64,000 nucleotides of DNA from Candidatus Zixiibacteriota bacterium (GCA_035574315.1 DATLYW010000028.1:1-64000), one strand, 5' to 3'. Positions 9,067 to 17,831 are shown, counted from the first letter of the stretch. A program made the numbers and translations. The notes: generated by a model not told the origin, from the letters alone.

Positions 9067-10001
9067 GCTCCTTCCTCCCTCACCCTTTCTCCGAGCAGCC
9101 CCTTGGGGCGGAAGATGAGGATGAAGATGAGCGCGGCGAAGGCGAAGACGTCCTTGTATTCCGCCCCGAACGCCCCGCCGGTCAGGATCGAAAGGTACGA
9201 GGCCGCGAACGATTCCAGGATGCCGAGCACCATGCCGCCGACCATCGCGCCGGGGATATTGCCGATGCCCCCGAGCACCGCGGCGGTGAACGCCTTCAAC
9301 CCCGGGATGAAACCGCTGTACGGGTTGATGAGGCTGTAATGCAGGCCGAAGAGCACGCCCGCGAGCCCGCCCATCGCGCCGCCGACGAAAAAGGTGAGCG
9401 CCACGACCCGGTTCACCGGGATGCCCATCAGAGAGGCGGTCTCCGGGTCCTGCGCGACCGCGCGGATCGCCGTGCCCAGCCTTGTATGGTTGACGAAGAG
9501 GTAGAGTGCGGCCAGCGTGGCGATCGCAGTGGCGATCACCAGGATCGACTTCACCGGGACCGCGATGTTTCCGCCGAGCGCCACGGCGCGGTCGAGAACG
9601 TCGATGGTGGGATAGTTGAGGTAGAAGGTGTTGCGCCAGAGGCTTTCGAAAAGGCGGAGCGCGTCCTGCAGGAAAAACGACGCTCCGATGGCCGAGATCA
9701 GCGCGACCAGCCGGGGCGCGGCCCGGAGCGGCCGATACGCGACCCGCTCGAGCGCCGCCGCCCCCAGCCCGCCCGCCAGCATCCCGCCCGCCATCGCCAG
9801 CAGCAGGATCGGCGCGGGGTGGTAGGCCGCGAGCGCTCCGGCGCTTTCGAGCAGGAGCAGGATCTCCACGCCGACGAAGGCGCCGAGGACGAAGATCTCG
9901 CTGTGGGCGAAGTTGATGAACTCGAGCACGCCGTAGACCATCGTGTAGCCCAGCGCGATCAGGGCATACATGAAGCCCAGGACGATCCCGTCAACAAGCA
10001 C
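9063..10001 (-). CDS. livH: Branched-chain amino acid-type ABC transporter permease LivH
   Basis: A 312-residue permease with the diagnostic N-terminus LGFMYALIALGYTMVYGVLE followed by FINFAHSEIFVLGAF. The GTG start at 9999-10001 gives the usual LivH length. The frame stays open for some 15 codons upstream but has no ATG and no good ribosome site, so the true start is somewhat uncertain. It is first in the liv operon. No LivJ/LivK binding protein gene is adjacent on either side, so the complex must use a receptor encoded elsewhere. Confidence 0.92.
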   Translation of the reverse strand: MLVDGIVLGFMYALIALGYTMVYGVLEFINFAHSEIFVLGAFVGVEILLLLESAGALAAYHPAPILLLAMAGGMLAGGLGAAALERVAYRPLRAAPRLVALISAIGASFFLQDALRLFESLWRNTFYLNYPTIDVLDRAVALGGNIAVPVKSILVIATAIATLAALYLFVNHTRLGTAIRAVAQDPETASLMGIPVNRVVALTFFVGGAMGGLAGVLFGLHYSLINPYSGFIPGLKAFTAAVLGGIGNIPGAMVGGMVLGILESFAASYLSILTGGAFGAEYKDVFAFAALIFILIFRPKGLLGERVREEGA

Positions 10002-10119
10002 CTGGGGGAGTATTTCCAGCGCGAGTTCCAGAACGAAGGCCCTTTCGAAGAGCGCTATGCTAACAAATCCCCTTCTGAGTGGCCAGCGCTACCAGCGATA
10101 TGTTTCCGCTTTCCCGCTT

Positions 10120-10200
10120 CGCGCTTCGAAGCGGCGCACGGCTTGAACGGAGCGAAGCGGTTGAACCCCTTGAACGCCTTGAACGGGAGCGAAGCGACTG
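10120..10200 (-). repeat. Composite intergenic repeat, copy 4
   Basis: On the minus strand 9-mers follow each other: CTTCGCTCC, GTTCAAGG, GTTCAACCG, CTTCGCTCC, GTTCAAGCC, then GTGCGCC. It lies between the divergent livH and AsmA-like genes and could sit in the promoter region of either. Confidence 0.8.
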
Positions 10201-10261
10201 ATGAGCAAAGCGGCCCTGGCGGCTGGTTGCAAGCTTCTCCTCTCCCGTATACCCTGCGGCC

Positions 10262-11863
10262 GTGGCAGCCCGAACGATGGCGGAGGAAAACGCCGGGGGC
10301 GGACACAGCCAGGCGCGGCCCGGCGCGCGCCTCGGCCGCCCGACCGGCTGGAGGAAAACCGCGCTGGCGGCCGCGGCCGGCCTGCTTCTTTTCGCCGCGG
10401 CCCTGCTCGCCCTTCCCGCTTTCGTCGACCTGGCGATCTTCAAGCGGACCTACCTCCCTTTGCTCGAGGCGAGCCTCGAGCGGCGCGTCGATGTGGGCGA
10501 GGTCCATCTGCGCCTGCTCCCGGTACCGTCGATCCGAGTTCTCGGTCTCAAGGTCTTCGACCCGCCAGCGGGCGCGAAGCGACCGCTTTTCACCGCGGCC
10601 GAGCTCCAGGCCCGGCTCGAGCTCTGGCCGCTCTTTCGCGGCCGCTTCGAGATCACCGAGTTCGTCCTCGAAAGCCCGGTGGTCAACCTCGAGACCGCGG
10701 CGGCGCCGACCGGCCGCGCTCCCGCCGGCCCGGCTGTGCCGTCCCGCGTGGCCGAAGCGCGCCGGCCGCCCGCTCCGGAGAAAGAGGAGGAAAGCGGCGC
10801 CTTCGCACCCCTCTTTCCCGCCCGCCTGCGCATCCGCAACGGCAAGGTGAACCTCTTCGCGCGCGATCAGCCGCCGACCACGCTCGACGGCATCGAGCTC
10901 CTTCTCCCCGACTTTTCCGCCGACCGGCCCTTCGCCTACCGCCTCGCCTTCGATCATCCGGGCCTCAAGACCGTGGCGCTCGAAGGCTGGCTCCGCTACC
11001 GCGCCGAGCGCGACGGCACCCTTACGCTCGAGAGAAATCACCTGACGGCCGGCGGCGTGGCGCTCCCGGTCGAAGGGAGCCTCACCCATCTCTCGACCGC
11101 ACCGCGCCTCGCGCTCAGCGCCGCCGCCGAGCGGATCGACGCCGGGCCGATCGTCGCCATCCTCGCGGCGCTCGGCTGGGCGCCGGCCGACTGCCGGGTT
11201 TCGGGGCCGGCCGCGCTCCGGGTCACCGTGAACGGCCCCGCGCACAACCCGACGGCCTCCCTCCGCGCCCGGCTCGACGGCGTCAAGACCGACATCGGGC
11301 ACGCGCTCAAAGGAGCGGTGACCGGCGAGGTCGCGCTCGAGGCGCCGCTTGCGCCGGGAACCGCCGTCCGTCGCGTGCGGGGCCAGGGCGCGCTCGCGGC
11401 GCGCGACGGCGAGATCACCCATCCTGACCTGATCCAGAAGATCCAGCGCGCCGCGGGCCTGATCGGCCTTTCGCGCCGCGAGCGGCGCCAGGCGGTCCGT
11501 TTCAAGACGCTTGAGGCCGAGTTCGCCCTCAGCGGCGGCGCGGCCGACTTCAAGCGGATCGCGATGATCAATTCGCAGATGGAGGTCGCCGGCGCAGGCA
11601 CGATGAGCCTGAGCAGCCCGCAGCTCAACATGGCGGTCGAAGCGAAGCTTTCGCCGCGCGTCTCGCGGCGCGCGGGCGGGGGCCGGACCGTCGCGTTGCT
11701 CCGGGACCGCCAGGGACGGGTGGTCGTGCCGCTCAGGGTAACGGGGCGGATCGAGAACCCGTCGGTCGACCTCGACGGCGACAAGATGGCGGCCCGCGGC
11801 GTAAGCCGCCAGGCCGGCGAGAAGCTCGGCTCGCTTTTCCGGGAGCTGTTCGCGGGGCGCTGA
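10262..11863 (+). CDS. AsmA-like envelope protein
   Basis: A 533-residue protein with an N-terminal membrane anchor (about residues 32-55, AALAAAAGLLLFAAALLALPAF by composition) followed by the AsmA-type start: the KRTYLPLLEASLERRVDVGEV pattern, then repeating beta-rich segments to the C-terminus (VEAKLSPRVS near the end). AsmA/TamB/YhdP-type proteins span the periplasm and are linked to lipid transport to the outer membrane. The GTG at 10262 gives the longest frame; the ATG at 10277 removes only five residues and is equally likely, as neither has a clear ribosome site. It is convergent with the YihY gene, with nine bases between. Confidence 0.8.
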   Translation: MAARTMAEENAGGGHSQARPGARLGRPTGWRKTALAAAAGLLLFAAALLALPAFVDLAIFKRTYLPLLEASLERRVDVGEVHLRLLPVPSIRVLGLKVFDPPAGAKRPLFTAAELQARLELWPLFRGRFEITEFVLESPVVNLETAAAPTGRAPAGPAVPSRVAEARRPPAPEKEEESGAFAPLFPARLRIRNGKVNLFARDQPPTTLDGIELLLPDFSADRPFAYRLAFDHPGLKTVALEGWLRYRAERDGTLTLERNHLTAGGVALPVEGSLTHLSTAPRLALSAAAERIDAGPIVAILAALGWAPADCRVSGPAALRVTVNGPAHNPTASLRARLDGVKTDIGHALKGAVTGEVALEAPLAPGTAVRRVRGQGALAARDGEITHPDLIQKIQRAAGLIGLSRRERRQAVRFKTLEAEFALSGGAADFKRIAMINSQMEVAGAGTMSLSSPQLNMAVEAKLSPRVSRRAGGGRTVALLRDRQGRVVVPLRVTGRIENPSVDLDGDKMAARGVSRQAGEKLGSLFRELFAGR

Positions 11864-11872
11864 ACCGCTGGC

Positions 11873-13219
11873 TCAGCCCTGGTCGATCAGACTGCGCAGA
11901 TTCTTTCCTTCCAGCGCTTTTGCGACGCTCCGCTCCACATCGCCGAGCAGCGAGTCCACCCCCCGGTCCTCCGGCGGCCCCTTGGGAGCCGCCTTGTGGT
12001 CCCCGCCGTAACGCACGCAGTCGAGGATCTCCTTCACCCCGATCGTCGCGGGATCGCGCGCGAGGACGAAGCTCTCCTCGTCGGCGAGCGGCGCCACCAG
12101 GTTGGTCTTGCTCAACGTCTCCATGAACTCGCGCACCAGCCAGGCCGGCACCTGCAGGTCGGCGGCGAGCGCAGTCGCGGTGAGCGGCGGGAGCCCGCGA
12201 CAGAAGGCCTGCCCCACCCGCACCATCAGCAGGAGCGCGAGCTTTTCCCGCCCCGCCGCCGTCTGGGCCAGCGTTCCACGGTCGCCCCGGTAATAATAGT
12301 AGAAGTGCTGGTGGGCGTAGGCGACCTGACAGCCGAGCAGCACGATCACCCATCCGACGTGGAGCCAGAGGAGGAAGAGGAGCAGGATGGCGAAGCTCGA
12401 GTAGATCGCGTAGTAGCGCGTCGAAGAGGCGACGAAGACCGCGAAGCCCCACCCCACCGTGGCCCATAGCAGGGCGCCGACCGCGCCGCCGATCAGGGCC
12501 GACTTCAGCTGCACGCGCGTGTTCGGGACGAAGAGGTACATGAAGCTGAAGGCGCCCCACACCGTGAGGTAGGGGACGATCCCCAGCAGCGTGAGGATCA
12601 CCGTGCCGAGGGGCTCGAGCGCCATCAGCGTCCGCACGAAGGTGCTGCTCTGGAGCGTCGCCATCACCGTGACCGCGGCAAAGACCAGCACCGGGCCTAC
12701 GAGCGCGACGCTGAGGTAGTCGCTGAAGCGGCGCGCGATCTTCCGCGGCGTCTTCACGCGCCAGATATGATTGAACGCCTGCTCGATCGTGGTCATCAAC
12801 GAGACGACCGTGAGGAGCAAGGTTACGAGCCCGACGCTCCCCAGGGCGCCGGCGCTCATGCGGTCGACGAACGCGATCAGGTGGTCGGTAATCTCCCGGC
12901 CCTTTTCGCCGAGCGGCGCCAGCGCTTCGGCGAGCGCCGGCTCCATGCGGTTGTGGACACCGAAGGCCTTGAGGAGGGAGAAGACGACGGCGAGCAGCGG
13001 CGCGAGCGAGAGCAGCGTCTTGAAGGCGAGCGCCATCGCCTGAAGCTTGACTAGGTTCTCGACGAAGTCCCGGCCGACCATCAGGGCGATCCGGGCGGCC
13101 GGAGTGAGCCAGCGCCACGGGCCCTCTCCCTGTTCCGGTTCCGCCTCCCAGACCCGGTCGAGCACGCGGCTCTTGAGCTCCCGGATCGAGCGTCCCCTTT
13201 TTGTCGAGCTCGCGCTCAT
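11873..13219 (-). CDS. YihY/virulence factor BrkB family membrane protein
   Basis: A 448-residue protein with six membrane segments of the YihY/BrkB (formerly wrongly RNase BN) family. Hallmarks are QAMALAFKTLLSLAPLLAVV early on, TIEQAFNHIWRV in the middle, and SSTRYYAIYSSFAILLLFLLW followed by GCQVAYAHQ. A cytosolic C-terminal region of about 150 residues resembles a winged-helix fold, as in other long family members. The frame extends 144 codons upstream into repeat DNA; the ATG at 13217-13219 (MSASSTKRGRS) is the sensible start. Function is unknown. Confidence 0.85.
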   Translation of the reverse strand: MSASSTKRGRSIRELKSRVLDRVWEAEPEQGEGPWRWLTPAARIALMVGRDFVENLVKLQAMALAFKTLLSLAPLLAVVFSLLKAFGVHNRMEPALAEALAPLGEKGREITDHLIAFVDRMSAGALGSVGLVTLLLTVVSLMTTIEQAFNHIWRVKTPRKIARRFSDYLSVALVGPVLVFAAVTVMATLQSSTFVRTLMALEPLGTVILTLLGIVPYLTVWGAFSFMYLFVPNTRVQLKSALIGGAVGALLWATVGWGFAVFVASSTRYYAIYSSFAILLLFLLWLHVGWVIVLLGCQVAYAHQHFYYYYRGDRGTLAQTAAGREKLALLLMVRVGQAFCRGLPPLTATALAADLQVPAWLVREFMETLSKTNLVAPLADEESFVLARDPATIGVKEILDCVRYGGDHKAAPKGPPEDRGVDSLLGDVERSVAKALEGKNLRSLIDQG

Positions 13220-13314
13220 GCCGCCTACCCGCGCTTCAAGCCGGCCCACTGTATCAGGTTTGGCCGGGTAAGAACAGGTCGGACTTCGCGCGCCACGCCG
13301 CGCGCACCCCGTCC

Positions 13315-13563
13315 AAAAGCGGTTCGAAGCTCGAAGTTGAAAGTGAAGACCGGAGACCGAGGGACGACAATGACCCCGCAGAAGCCTCGCGTCCCCGGCG
13401 CTCGTCTTTCGGATCTCGCGGGCAAAGACGGCTCCAGGTTCGAAGAAAGACCAGAAACCGAAGTCCGGGCATCGACCCGAACACCCCCCGATGCCTTTCG
13501 GCTTGAACGGTTTGAACGGGGTGGAACCGCTTGAACTGTTTGAACGGGAGCGAAGCGACCAAT
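13315..13563. repeat. Composite intergenic repeat, copy 5
   Basis: GAAGACCGGAGACCGAGG (13347 onward) is the GACCG-type arm. A degenerate middle follows, then inverted 9-nt units (CGGCTTGAACGGTTTGAACGG and GAACGGGAGCGAAGCGAC) up to 13560. The gap 13220-13653 holds this repeat, the palindrome at 13582 and a promoter, and no gene. Confidence 0.75.
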
Positions 13564-13581
13564 AGAAGCCACCCCGTTCGT

Positions 13582-13613
13582 TTCCACGTTTCGAGAATTC
13601 TCGAAACGTGGAA
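13582..13613. promoter_or_regulatory. Perfect 32-bp palindrome before the winged-helix gene
   Basis: Two 16-base arms meet in GAATTC; the core is TTTCGAGAATTCTCGAAA. It ends one base before a TTGACA hexamer, so it is well placed as an operator. The same 18-base core occurs at 20333-20350 inside repeat DNA, so it may instead be part of the dispersed repeat family. Confidence 0.7.
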
Positions 13614-13614
13614 C

Positions 13615-13644
13615 TTGACAGAAGAACGGAATTTGCCGTAGACG
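13615..13644 (+). promoter_or_regulatory. Probable promoter of winged-helix gene
   Basis: TTGACA at 13615-13620 and, with an 18-bp spacer, TAGACG at 13639-13644, only about ten bases before the ATG. If used, the mRNA is nearly leaderless. The -10 match is weak. Confidence 0.45.
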
Positions 13645-13653
13645 ATTGCAACG

Positions 13654-14034
13654 ATGGACGAGGCCAAATATCGCGAATCCAGAGTGTGCCGTCTGCTGGG
13701 CAATCCGGTGGTCTACCAGTTGGTGCTGTTTCTGGACAACGGTGGTCCGCTCACCCCGAGCCAGCTCGCCAAGCATGCCGGGCGGTCGGTTCAAACCGTG
13801 AGCGGTCATCTCGCAAAGCTCCGGGCCGCCGATCTGGTCAGGTACAACACCGATGGGAAGCAGGTTCGCTACTGGCTCAAGCACAAACGCGAGACGGGCA
13901 GGCTTCTCAGAGCTCTGGAAGCCGTCGTGCGCTCCGCGAGCAAGCTTCCTCCAGTGGGCTTTGGGAGGACCCCACAGGCCGCGGCCGCCACGGAACGGCG
14001 CCTTAGCTCCCCCCATCGTTTGGACAGTTTTTGA
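13654..14034 (+). CDS. Small winged-helix regulator, ArsR-like
   Basis: A 126-residue protein. Residues 10-75 form a winged helix-turn-helix: LGNPVVYQLVLFLDNG, then LTPSQLAKHAGRSVQTVSGHLAKLRAADLV (recognition helix) and the wing RYNTDGKQVRYWLK. No CxC metal site of the ArsR type is visible, so the signal is not obviously metal. The C-terminal 30 residues are low-complexity and look unstructured. A large palindrome and promoter lie immediately upstream, consistent with autoregulation. No target gene is in the same operon. Confidence 0.75.
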   Translation: MDEAKYRESRVCRLLGNPVVYQLVLFLDNGGPLTPSQLAKHAGRSVQTVSGHLAKLRAADLVRYNTDGKQVRYWLKHKRETGRLLRALEAVVRSASKLPPVGFGRTPQAAAATERRLSSPHRLDSF

Positions 14035-14417
14035 GCCGGGATAAGCTGATGGGTAAATCTCCTGGCCTGTGGTTCCGTCGCGGTGAATTTCGCCTTCCTG
14101 GATGGAGATCCTGGCAAAATACGCATGGGACAGAGAAGGCGTCGCCGATTACCGAGATTCCGTCATGACACTTCGCCACAAGCCACGCTAGACCGGCGGA
14201 TTTGAGCTGAATTACTACAGCGGGGGCACCGAGTGATCATTGTCAGGTATGATCGAACCTTGCAGGCGCAGATCGCCCTTTATCCGGATGTTTTTGGACG
14301 ACCTTCGTCCGTTTAACGGACGGTAAGCAGATCCGAGGGTAAGGACACGATGAAGCAGCGGGAACCCAGTCTTGCCGTAGGGGTCGAAACTCCAACCTTG
14401 CATAGACGAGGGGCACG
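14035..14417. other. Intergenic region before EVE-domain gene
   Basis: No full gene is seen. A 29-codon frame at 14102-14191 (MEILAKYAWDREG, ending LRHKPR) looks protein-like but has no ribosome site and is probably a remnant or chance frame. A perfect inverted repeat lies at 14306-14322. A GAGGGG ribosome site precedes the next gene at about 14410. Confidence 0.4.
14306..14322. promoter_or_regulatory. 17-bp inverted repeat upstream of EVE-domain gene
   Basis: CGTCCGTT, one central T, AACGGACG: an 8-bp perfect inverted repeat about 95 bases before the start of the EVE-domain gene. There is no T-run, so it is more likely a protein-binding site than a terminator. Confidence 0.4.
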
Positions 14418-15317
14418 ATGAGCGAGGCGTGGATCATTATCGGTGCTGTCGAAAATTGGCGGGCGGCTCTCAATCAGCCCATTCCTTTGTGGGGCCTGAG
14501 GGAAAGCTACGGTAAGGACTTCGCGCGCCTCCCGACCAGCGGCGTCGCCTGGCTCTACGCTACCAGCCCTGTCAAAGGGGTGATCGGTCTTGCGGTAATT
14601 CGGGAGAAGTACATCGACGAAAGCACCCCTCTATGGCCCGAGGAAATACAGAAACGGAGGGTGATCTGGCCGCTTCGGTTTCGCTTGGAGGTAACAAAGC
14701 TCATTCCCGAAACGGAATGGGAGTCGGCCGCAATCGCTGTCAACGACTTCAGGCTGTTCTGGCAAAAGGGATTCCAAAAGCTTTCGGCGGAGCAGAATCG
14801 CGAGCTGGCGGAACGGTTCCTAAGGCGTTACCGGTGGAATAATTTCCGGGATATCGAGAACGGTCCGACCATCGAATCGCCGGCGATGGTGGCGGAGGCG
14901 CCCCGCGGTTCCGAGCCACCTCACCGTCGCTTGCAGGAAATTCTCGCCGAAGTCGGACGGCTACAGCATTACCATTCCCAGCTCGAGTACCCGATCGCAC
15001 CCGAAGGCTCCCGCAAAACCCTCGACGTCGTATGGAAGCGCGAGATGAGCGGAGTGCCCGCTTTCGCCTTCCAGGTGGAGTTCTCGGGGGCTGTCGAACA
15101 GGCCGTGCTGCGTCTCAAGTTCGCTTACGACAATTGGAACAGCCGACCCTGCATCGTCGCCCCCAGCGACGTCCATCGGCCGATCTTGGACATCGTCTCT
15201 TCCCAGCCCGCCGCCTTCGCAGCAAGCGTGCGGCTCTGCTCCGACGGACAGATTCTCGAGCTTCACCGCCGCAAGCAAGAACTACGTTCGCTGGAGCAGC
15301 AGCTGGGGATTTACTGA
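14418..15317 (+). CDS. EVE/PUA-like domain protein with C-terminal possible PD-(D/E)XK-like domain
   Basis: A 299-residue protein I do not recognise as a named family. Residues 1-115 read like an EVE domain: the start AWIIIGAVENW, then PLWGLRESY, a strand GVAWLYATSPVKGVIGLAVI and WPLRFRLEV. EVE/PUA-like domains bind modified bases and are common modules of modification-dependent restriction enzymes. A linker (150-168) leads to a C-terminal domain: helix ILAEVGRLQHYHSQLEYP, strand LDVVWKR with D203, strand AFAFQVEFSG (Q219, E221), then a helix with LRLKFAYDNWNSRP and a strand CIVAP. This order of strands and helices resembles a PD-(D/E)XK nuclease core, but the usual ExK is QxE here. It stands alone between unrelated genes. 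The ATG follows GAGGGG. The restriction role is inference. Confidence 0.6.
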   Translation: MSEAWIIIGAVENWRAALNQPIPLWGLRESYGKDFARLPTSGVAWLYATSPVKGVIGLAVIREKYIDESTPLWPEEIQKRRVIWPLRFRLEVTKLIPETEWESAAIAVNDFRLFWQKGFQKLSAEQNRELAERFLRRYRWNNFRDIENGPTIESPAMVAEAPRGSEPPHRRLQEILAEVGRLQHYHSQLEYPIAPEGSRKTLDVVWKREMSGVPAFAFQVEFSGAVEQAVLRLKFAYDNWNSRPCIVAPSDVHRPILDIVSSQPAAFAASVRLCSDGQILELHRRKQELRSLEQQLGIY

Positions 15318-15430
15318 ACCGGAGCCGGTCTTCAGCCGCTCAGCCAATCTGCGGTGAACCCGTCTGGGATCAGGCTTGAATACCTGAATTTGGTTGCTCG
15401 GGGTGCGCGCAGATAAGACCGATCCCACCG

Positions 15431-16237
15431 CTAATCGCTGATGAACTCGCGTATGACGCGATGGGCTTCCGCCGGATTCGTGAAGAAGTAGCTATGCCGC
15501 TCGTTGGGCAGCACGACAAGCTTCGAATCGGGAATTCCATTCGCCAAGATCTCGGAAGATTGCCGGTGGTTGATTTCGCTGGTTACGTTTCGATCGTCCT
15601 CTCCGACCAGAATCAACGTGGGCTGCTTGATGTCTTTCAGGCGCGCGCTCGTATCGTGGCTCTGGCGCGCAATCAAATGCCGCAGGTAAAACTCCACCGG
15701 ACATAGATTGCGCATTCGGACCTGGAGATAACGTTCGATCTGGTCGGGATGTCGTTTCACATACTCTTCGGTCCACCCGACCAGGATCGTATGGTCCCGC
15801 TCATACTTCTCGTAGCCCCACTCGATCATTTCCTTGCAGATCTTCAGGGGCAGGCCTTTGGTTTTCGGATAATGCGAACCGGTGGACGCCAAGACGAGCT
15901 TGCGGACCTTTTCGGGGTGATCGAGCGCCAGTAGCTGCGCGACTCTACCGCCCATCGAATGGCCGACGACAATGGCGTCTTCGGCGCGCAAGTGATTCAT
16001 CAGACCCGCCAGATCCTCGCAAAACATCTTCGTCGTATAGTCGATCGACGGTTTGCTCGACCGGCCGGTGCCGCGGTAATCATGGATGATCACGCGATGA
16101 TCCCGGGAGAATTCCGACACCTGGTGAATCTTCCAAACCTCGCCGTCGCAGGCCGTTTCGCTGAGAAACACCATGGGCCGGCCCCGGCCATATTCCTCGT
16201 AATAGATTTCGGCGTCGTTTACCTTTACCGTCGGCAT
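15431..16237 (-). CDS. Alpha/beta hydrolase
   Basis: A 268-residue hydrolase with an intact triad: nucleophile S94 in VVGHSMGGR, acid in LVGEDDRNVT (D214/D215) and H248 in NERHSYFF. The oxyanion region and HDYRGTGRSSKP (52-63) are typical of the 3-oxoadipate enol-lactonase / C-C hydrolase branch. The frame runs far upstream; the ATG at 16235-16237 (MPTVKVND) behind GAGGAGAAACGGAG is chosen. It is divergent from an NMT1-type binding protein 169 bases away. The physiological substrate is unknown. Confidence 0.85.
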   Translation of the reverse strand: MPTVKVNDAEIYYEEYGRGRPMVFLSETACDGEVWKIHQVSEFSRDHRVIIHDYRGTGRSSKPSIDYTTKMFCEDLAGLMNHLRAEDAIVVGHSMGGRVAQLLALDHPEKVRKLVLASTGSHYPKTKGLPLKICKEMIEWGYEKYERDHTILVGWTEEYVKRHPDQIERYLQVRMRNLCPVEFYLRHLIARQSHDTSARLKDIKQPTLILVGEDDRNVTSEINHRQSSEILANGIPDSKLVVLPNERHSYFFTNPAEAHRVIREFISD

Positions 16238-16406
16238 CTCCGTTTCTCCTCGCTGCGGGTTTGTGTCAATCGATATATAGTGGAAGCGCTCCGAGCCCGC
16301 AAGCAGGCCAGCCTCGAGGCCCGAAGTCCGGGCGCCTCGACCTCGCGGCTGTCGTTGCAGGCGACGGCGTGTGGTGATATGGCAGGCATCTATGCGGGGT
16401 GATTCA

Positions 16407-17423
16407 ATGAAAACGATCAGCGCCAAAATTCGAGTCCTTGGTGCCGTCCTTCTCCTGATGGCGGGAGCGGGGCCTGCCGCATCTGGCACGCCGGGTTTGA
16501 CGAAGGTTACGTTCCCATACGGGCCGCTCGGGCTCAACAGTCTTCCCTGGATGGTCGCGAAAGAAGCTCGCTTGTTTGAAAAACACGGGCTCGACGTGGA
16601 CATGATCTACGTCGGCGCCTCCGCCGTGATCGTCCAATCGATGCTCTCCGGCTCAGCCGCGATCGCGGGGTTCGGCGGTCCGGCGGTCATCAACAACGTG
16701 CTTCGCGGCGGCGACATCATTCAGGTCGCCGCCATGGCGCCCTACTATACGCAGTCCCTGATCGCCCGTCCCGATCTTCACGGTCTTCGAAGCCTCGAAG
16801 GAAAGAAAATCGGCATCACCCGCTTCGGTTCGGTAACGGATTTCGCGTTGAAGACGATCATCGAGCATTACAACCTCCGAGACGTCCATGTACTTCAGAT
16901 GGGCGGCTTCCCCGAGGCCGCGGCCGGGTTGGCGCGCGGGACCATCGACGCGGCGCTGTTTTCTCCGCCACACAACTTTCGTCTGGCCAAAGAGGGATTT
17001 CGCGAATTGGTGTCGCCGAAGGATCTGCGCGGTTTCGGCAGCGGTTTTCTCACCCAGGGAATCGTCGCGCGAAAGTCGTTCGGCGTCGTCCATCGCGATG
17101 TAGTCTTGCGCCTGATCAAAGCGACCGTCGAAGCGACGAAGTACGCGCTGGCGAACGAAGATTTCACGAAGAACTTAATATCCAAAAACCTCGGAATGAA
17201 CGATGCCGGCCTCCTGCGCCAAAGTTATCTATACGTCATGGAAACGTTCGTTCGCGAACCGTTCGTGCCGGAAAGCACCGTTCGATCGATGGTGCAGCGC
17301 ATGGTGCAGGTCAATATGATTGACGCAAAATCGGCGCGATCGATGCCGATAACCGCGTACTTCGACAATTCGTTCGTATCGGAGCTCAAGCAATCCGGAT
17401 TTCTGGACGGCGTTTGGCGCTAA
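16407..17423 (+). CDS. NMT1/THI5-like ABC transporter substrate-binding protein
   Basis: A 338-residue periplasmic binding protein. The signal peptide covers about residues 1-25 (RVLGAVLLLMAGAGPAASG). The NMT1/SsuA-like fold follows: LNSLPWMVAKEARLFEKHGLDV, then GKKIGITRFGSVTDFALK and MGGFPEAAAGLARGTIDAAL. It ends FVSELKQSGFLDGVWR, the same tail style as the two binding proteins at 52.7-54.8 kb. Family members bind pyrimidines, sulfonates, nitrate or other small organics. The ATG at 16407 is taken because it gives the signal peptide; the frame itself opens at 16371. No permease or ATPase is adjacent. A hairpin terminator lies at 17654. Confidence 0.85.
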   Translation: MKTISAKIRVLGAVLLLMAGAGPAASGTPGLTKVTFPYGPLGLNSLPWMVAKEARLFEKHGLDVDMIYVGASAVIVQSMLSGSAAIAGFGGPAVINNVLRGGDIIQVAAMAPYYTQSLIARPDLHGLRSLEGKKIGITRFGSVTDFALKTIIEHYNLRDVHVLQMGGFPEAAAGLARGTIDAALFSPPHNFRLAKEGFRELVSPKDLRGFGSGFLTQGIVARKSFGVVHRDVVLRLIKATVEATKYALANEDFTKNLISKNLGMNDAGLLRQSYLYVMETFVREPFVPESTVRSMVQRMVQVNMIDAKSARSMPITAYFDNSFVSELKQSGFLDGVWR

Positions 17424-17653
17424 CCGCAGTCGCTTCGCGCCCATTGAATCGTGCAAGCGCTTCCCTCTATTGCCCGAGAACCGCGAGGCACGAGGCGTGA
17501 GAAAAGCGTTGTGGAGCCTTCGAACTACCAGCGCGGTTTCGGCGTCTGGCTTCACTTTATTCAGTGGAAGACGCGTAGCGCGCCTTGCACTCAAGGGGCC
17601 AAAACCGGGCCGCCGGGGCTGTCCATAGAGTTAACCTGTTCCTTTGATTGCCC

Positions 17654-17670
17654 CCCGACCTCTTGTCGGG
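17654..17670 (+). terminator. Probable terminator after binding-protein gene
   Basis: A 6-bp stem CCCGAC / GTCGGG with a five-base loop, followed by CTTATTTTGATT. The T-run is broken, so the strength is uncertain. Confidence 0.5.
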
Positions 17671-17748
17671 CTTATTTTGATTCTATTTCTTGCAGCGGCT
17701 GGAGGTGTTAGCTCGCAGAATCCGAGCAGCACCTCGTCAATTCCATTC

Positions 17749-17778
17749 TTGACAAGATTCGGTCAGGTAATGGATATT
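17749..17778 (+). promoter_or_regulatory. Possible promoter of PPOX flavoprotein gene
   Basis: TTGACA at 17749-17754, an 18-bp spacer, and GATATT at 17773-17778 (4 of 6 matches). It lies about 54 bases before the ATG. Confidence 0.4.
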
Positions 17779-17831
17779 GGGCGAGCCGAACGGAGGCTCG
17801 CCGCCCGTTACCGGCCAAAGGGGAGCATGCC

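Larger units (their letters stand above)
17424..17831. other. Intergenic region with terminator and promoter
   Basis: No gene is supported. The region contains a hairpin (17654-17670) and a TTGACA/GATATT promoter candidate (17749-17778). A frame at 17644-17868 starts with a hydrophobic, signal-like stretch but uses TTG, lacks a ribosome site and overlaps the next gene. Confidence 0.5.

Noticed and set aside
10055..11422. 455-codon minus-strand frame across the AsmA-like gene
   Set aside because: Shadow of the plus-strand gene and repeat DNA; no ribosome site and no domain.
13654..14034. ArsR metal-sensor function for the winged-helix protein
   Set aside because: No Cys pair or His/Asp cluster is present in the recognition or C-terminal helix, so a metal role is not supported.
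14102..14191. 29-codon frame MEILAKYAWDREG, ending LRHKPR
   Set aside because: Protein-like sequence but no ribosome site and too short for identification; possibly the tail of a lost gene.
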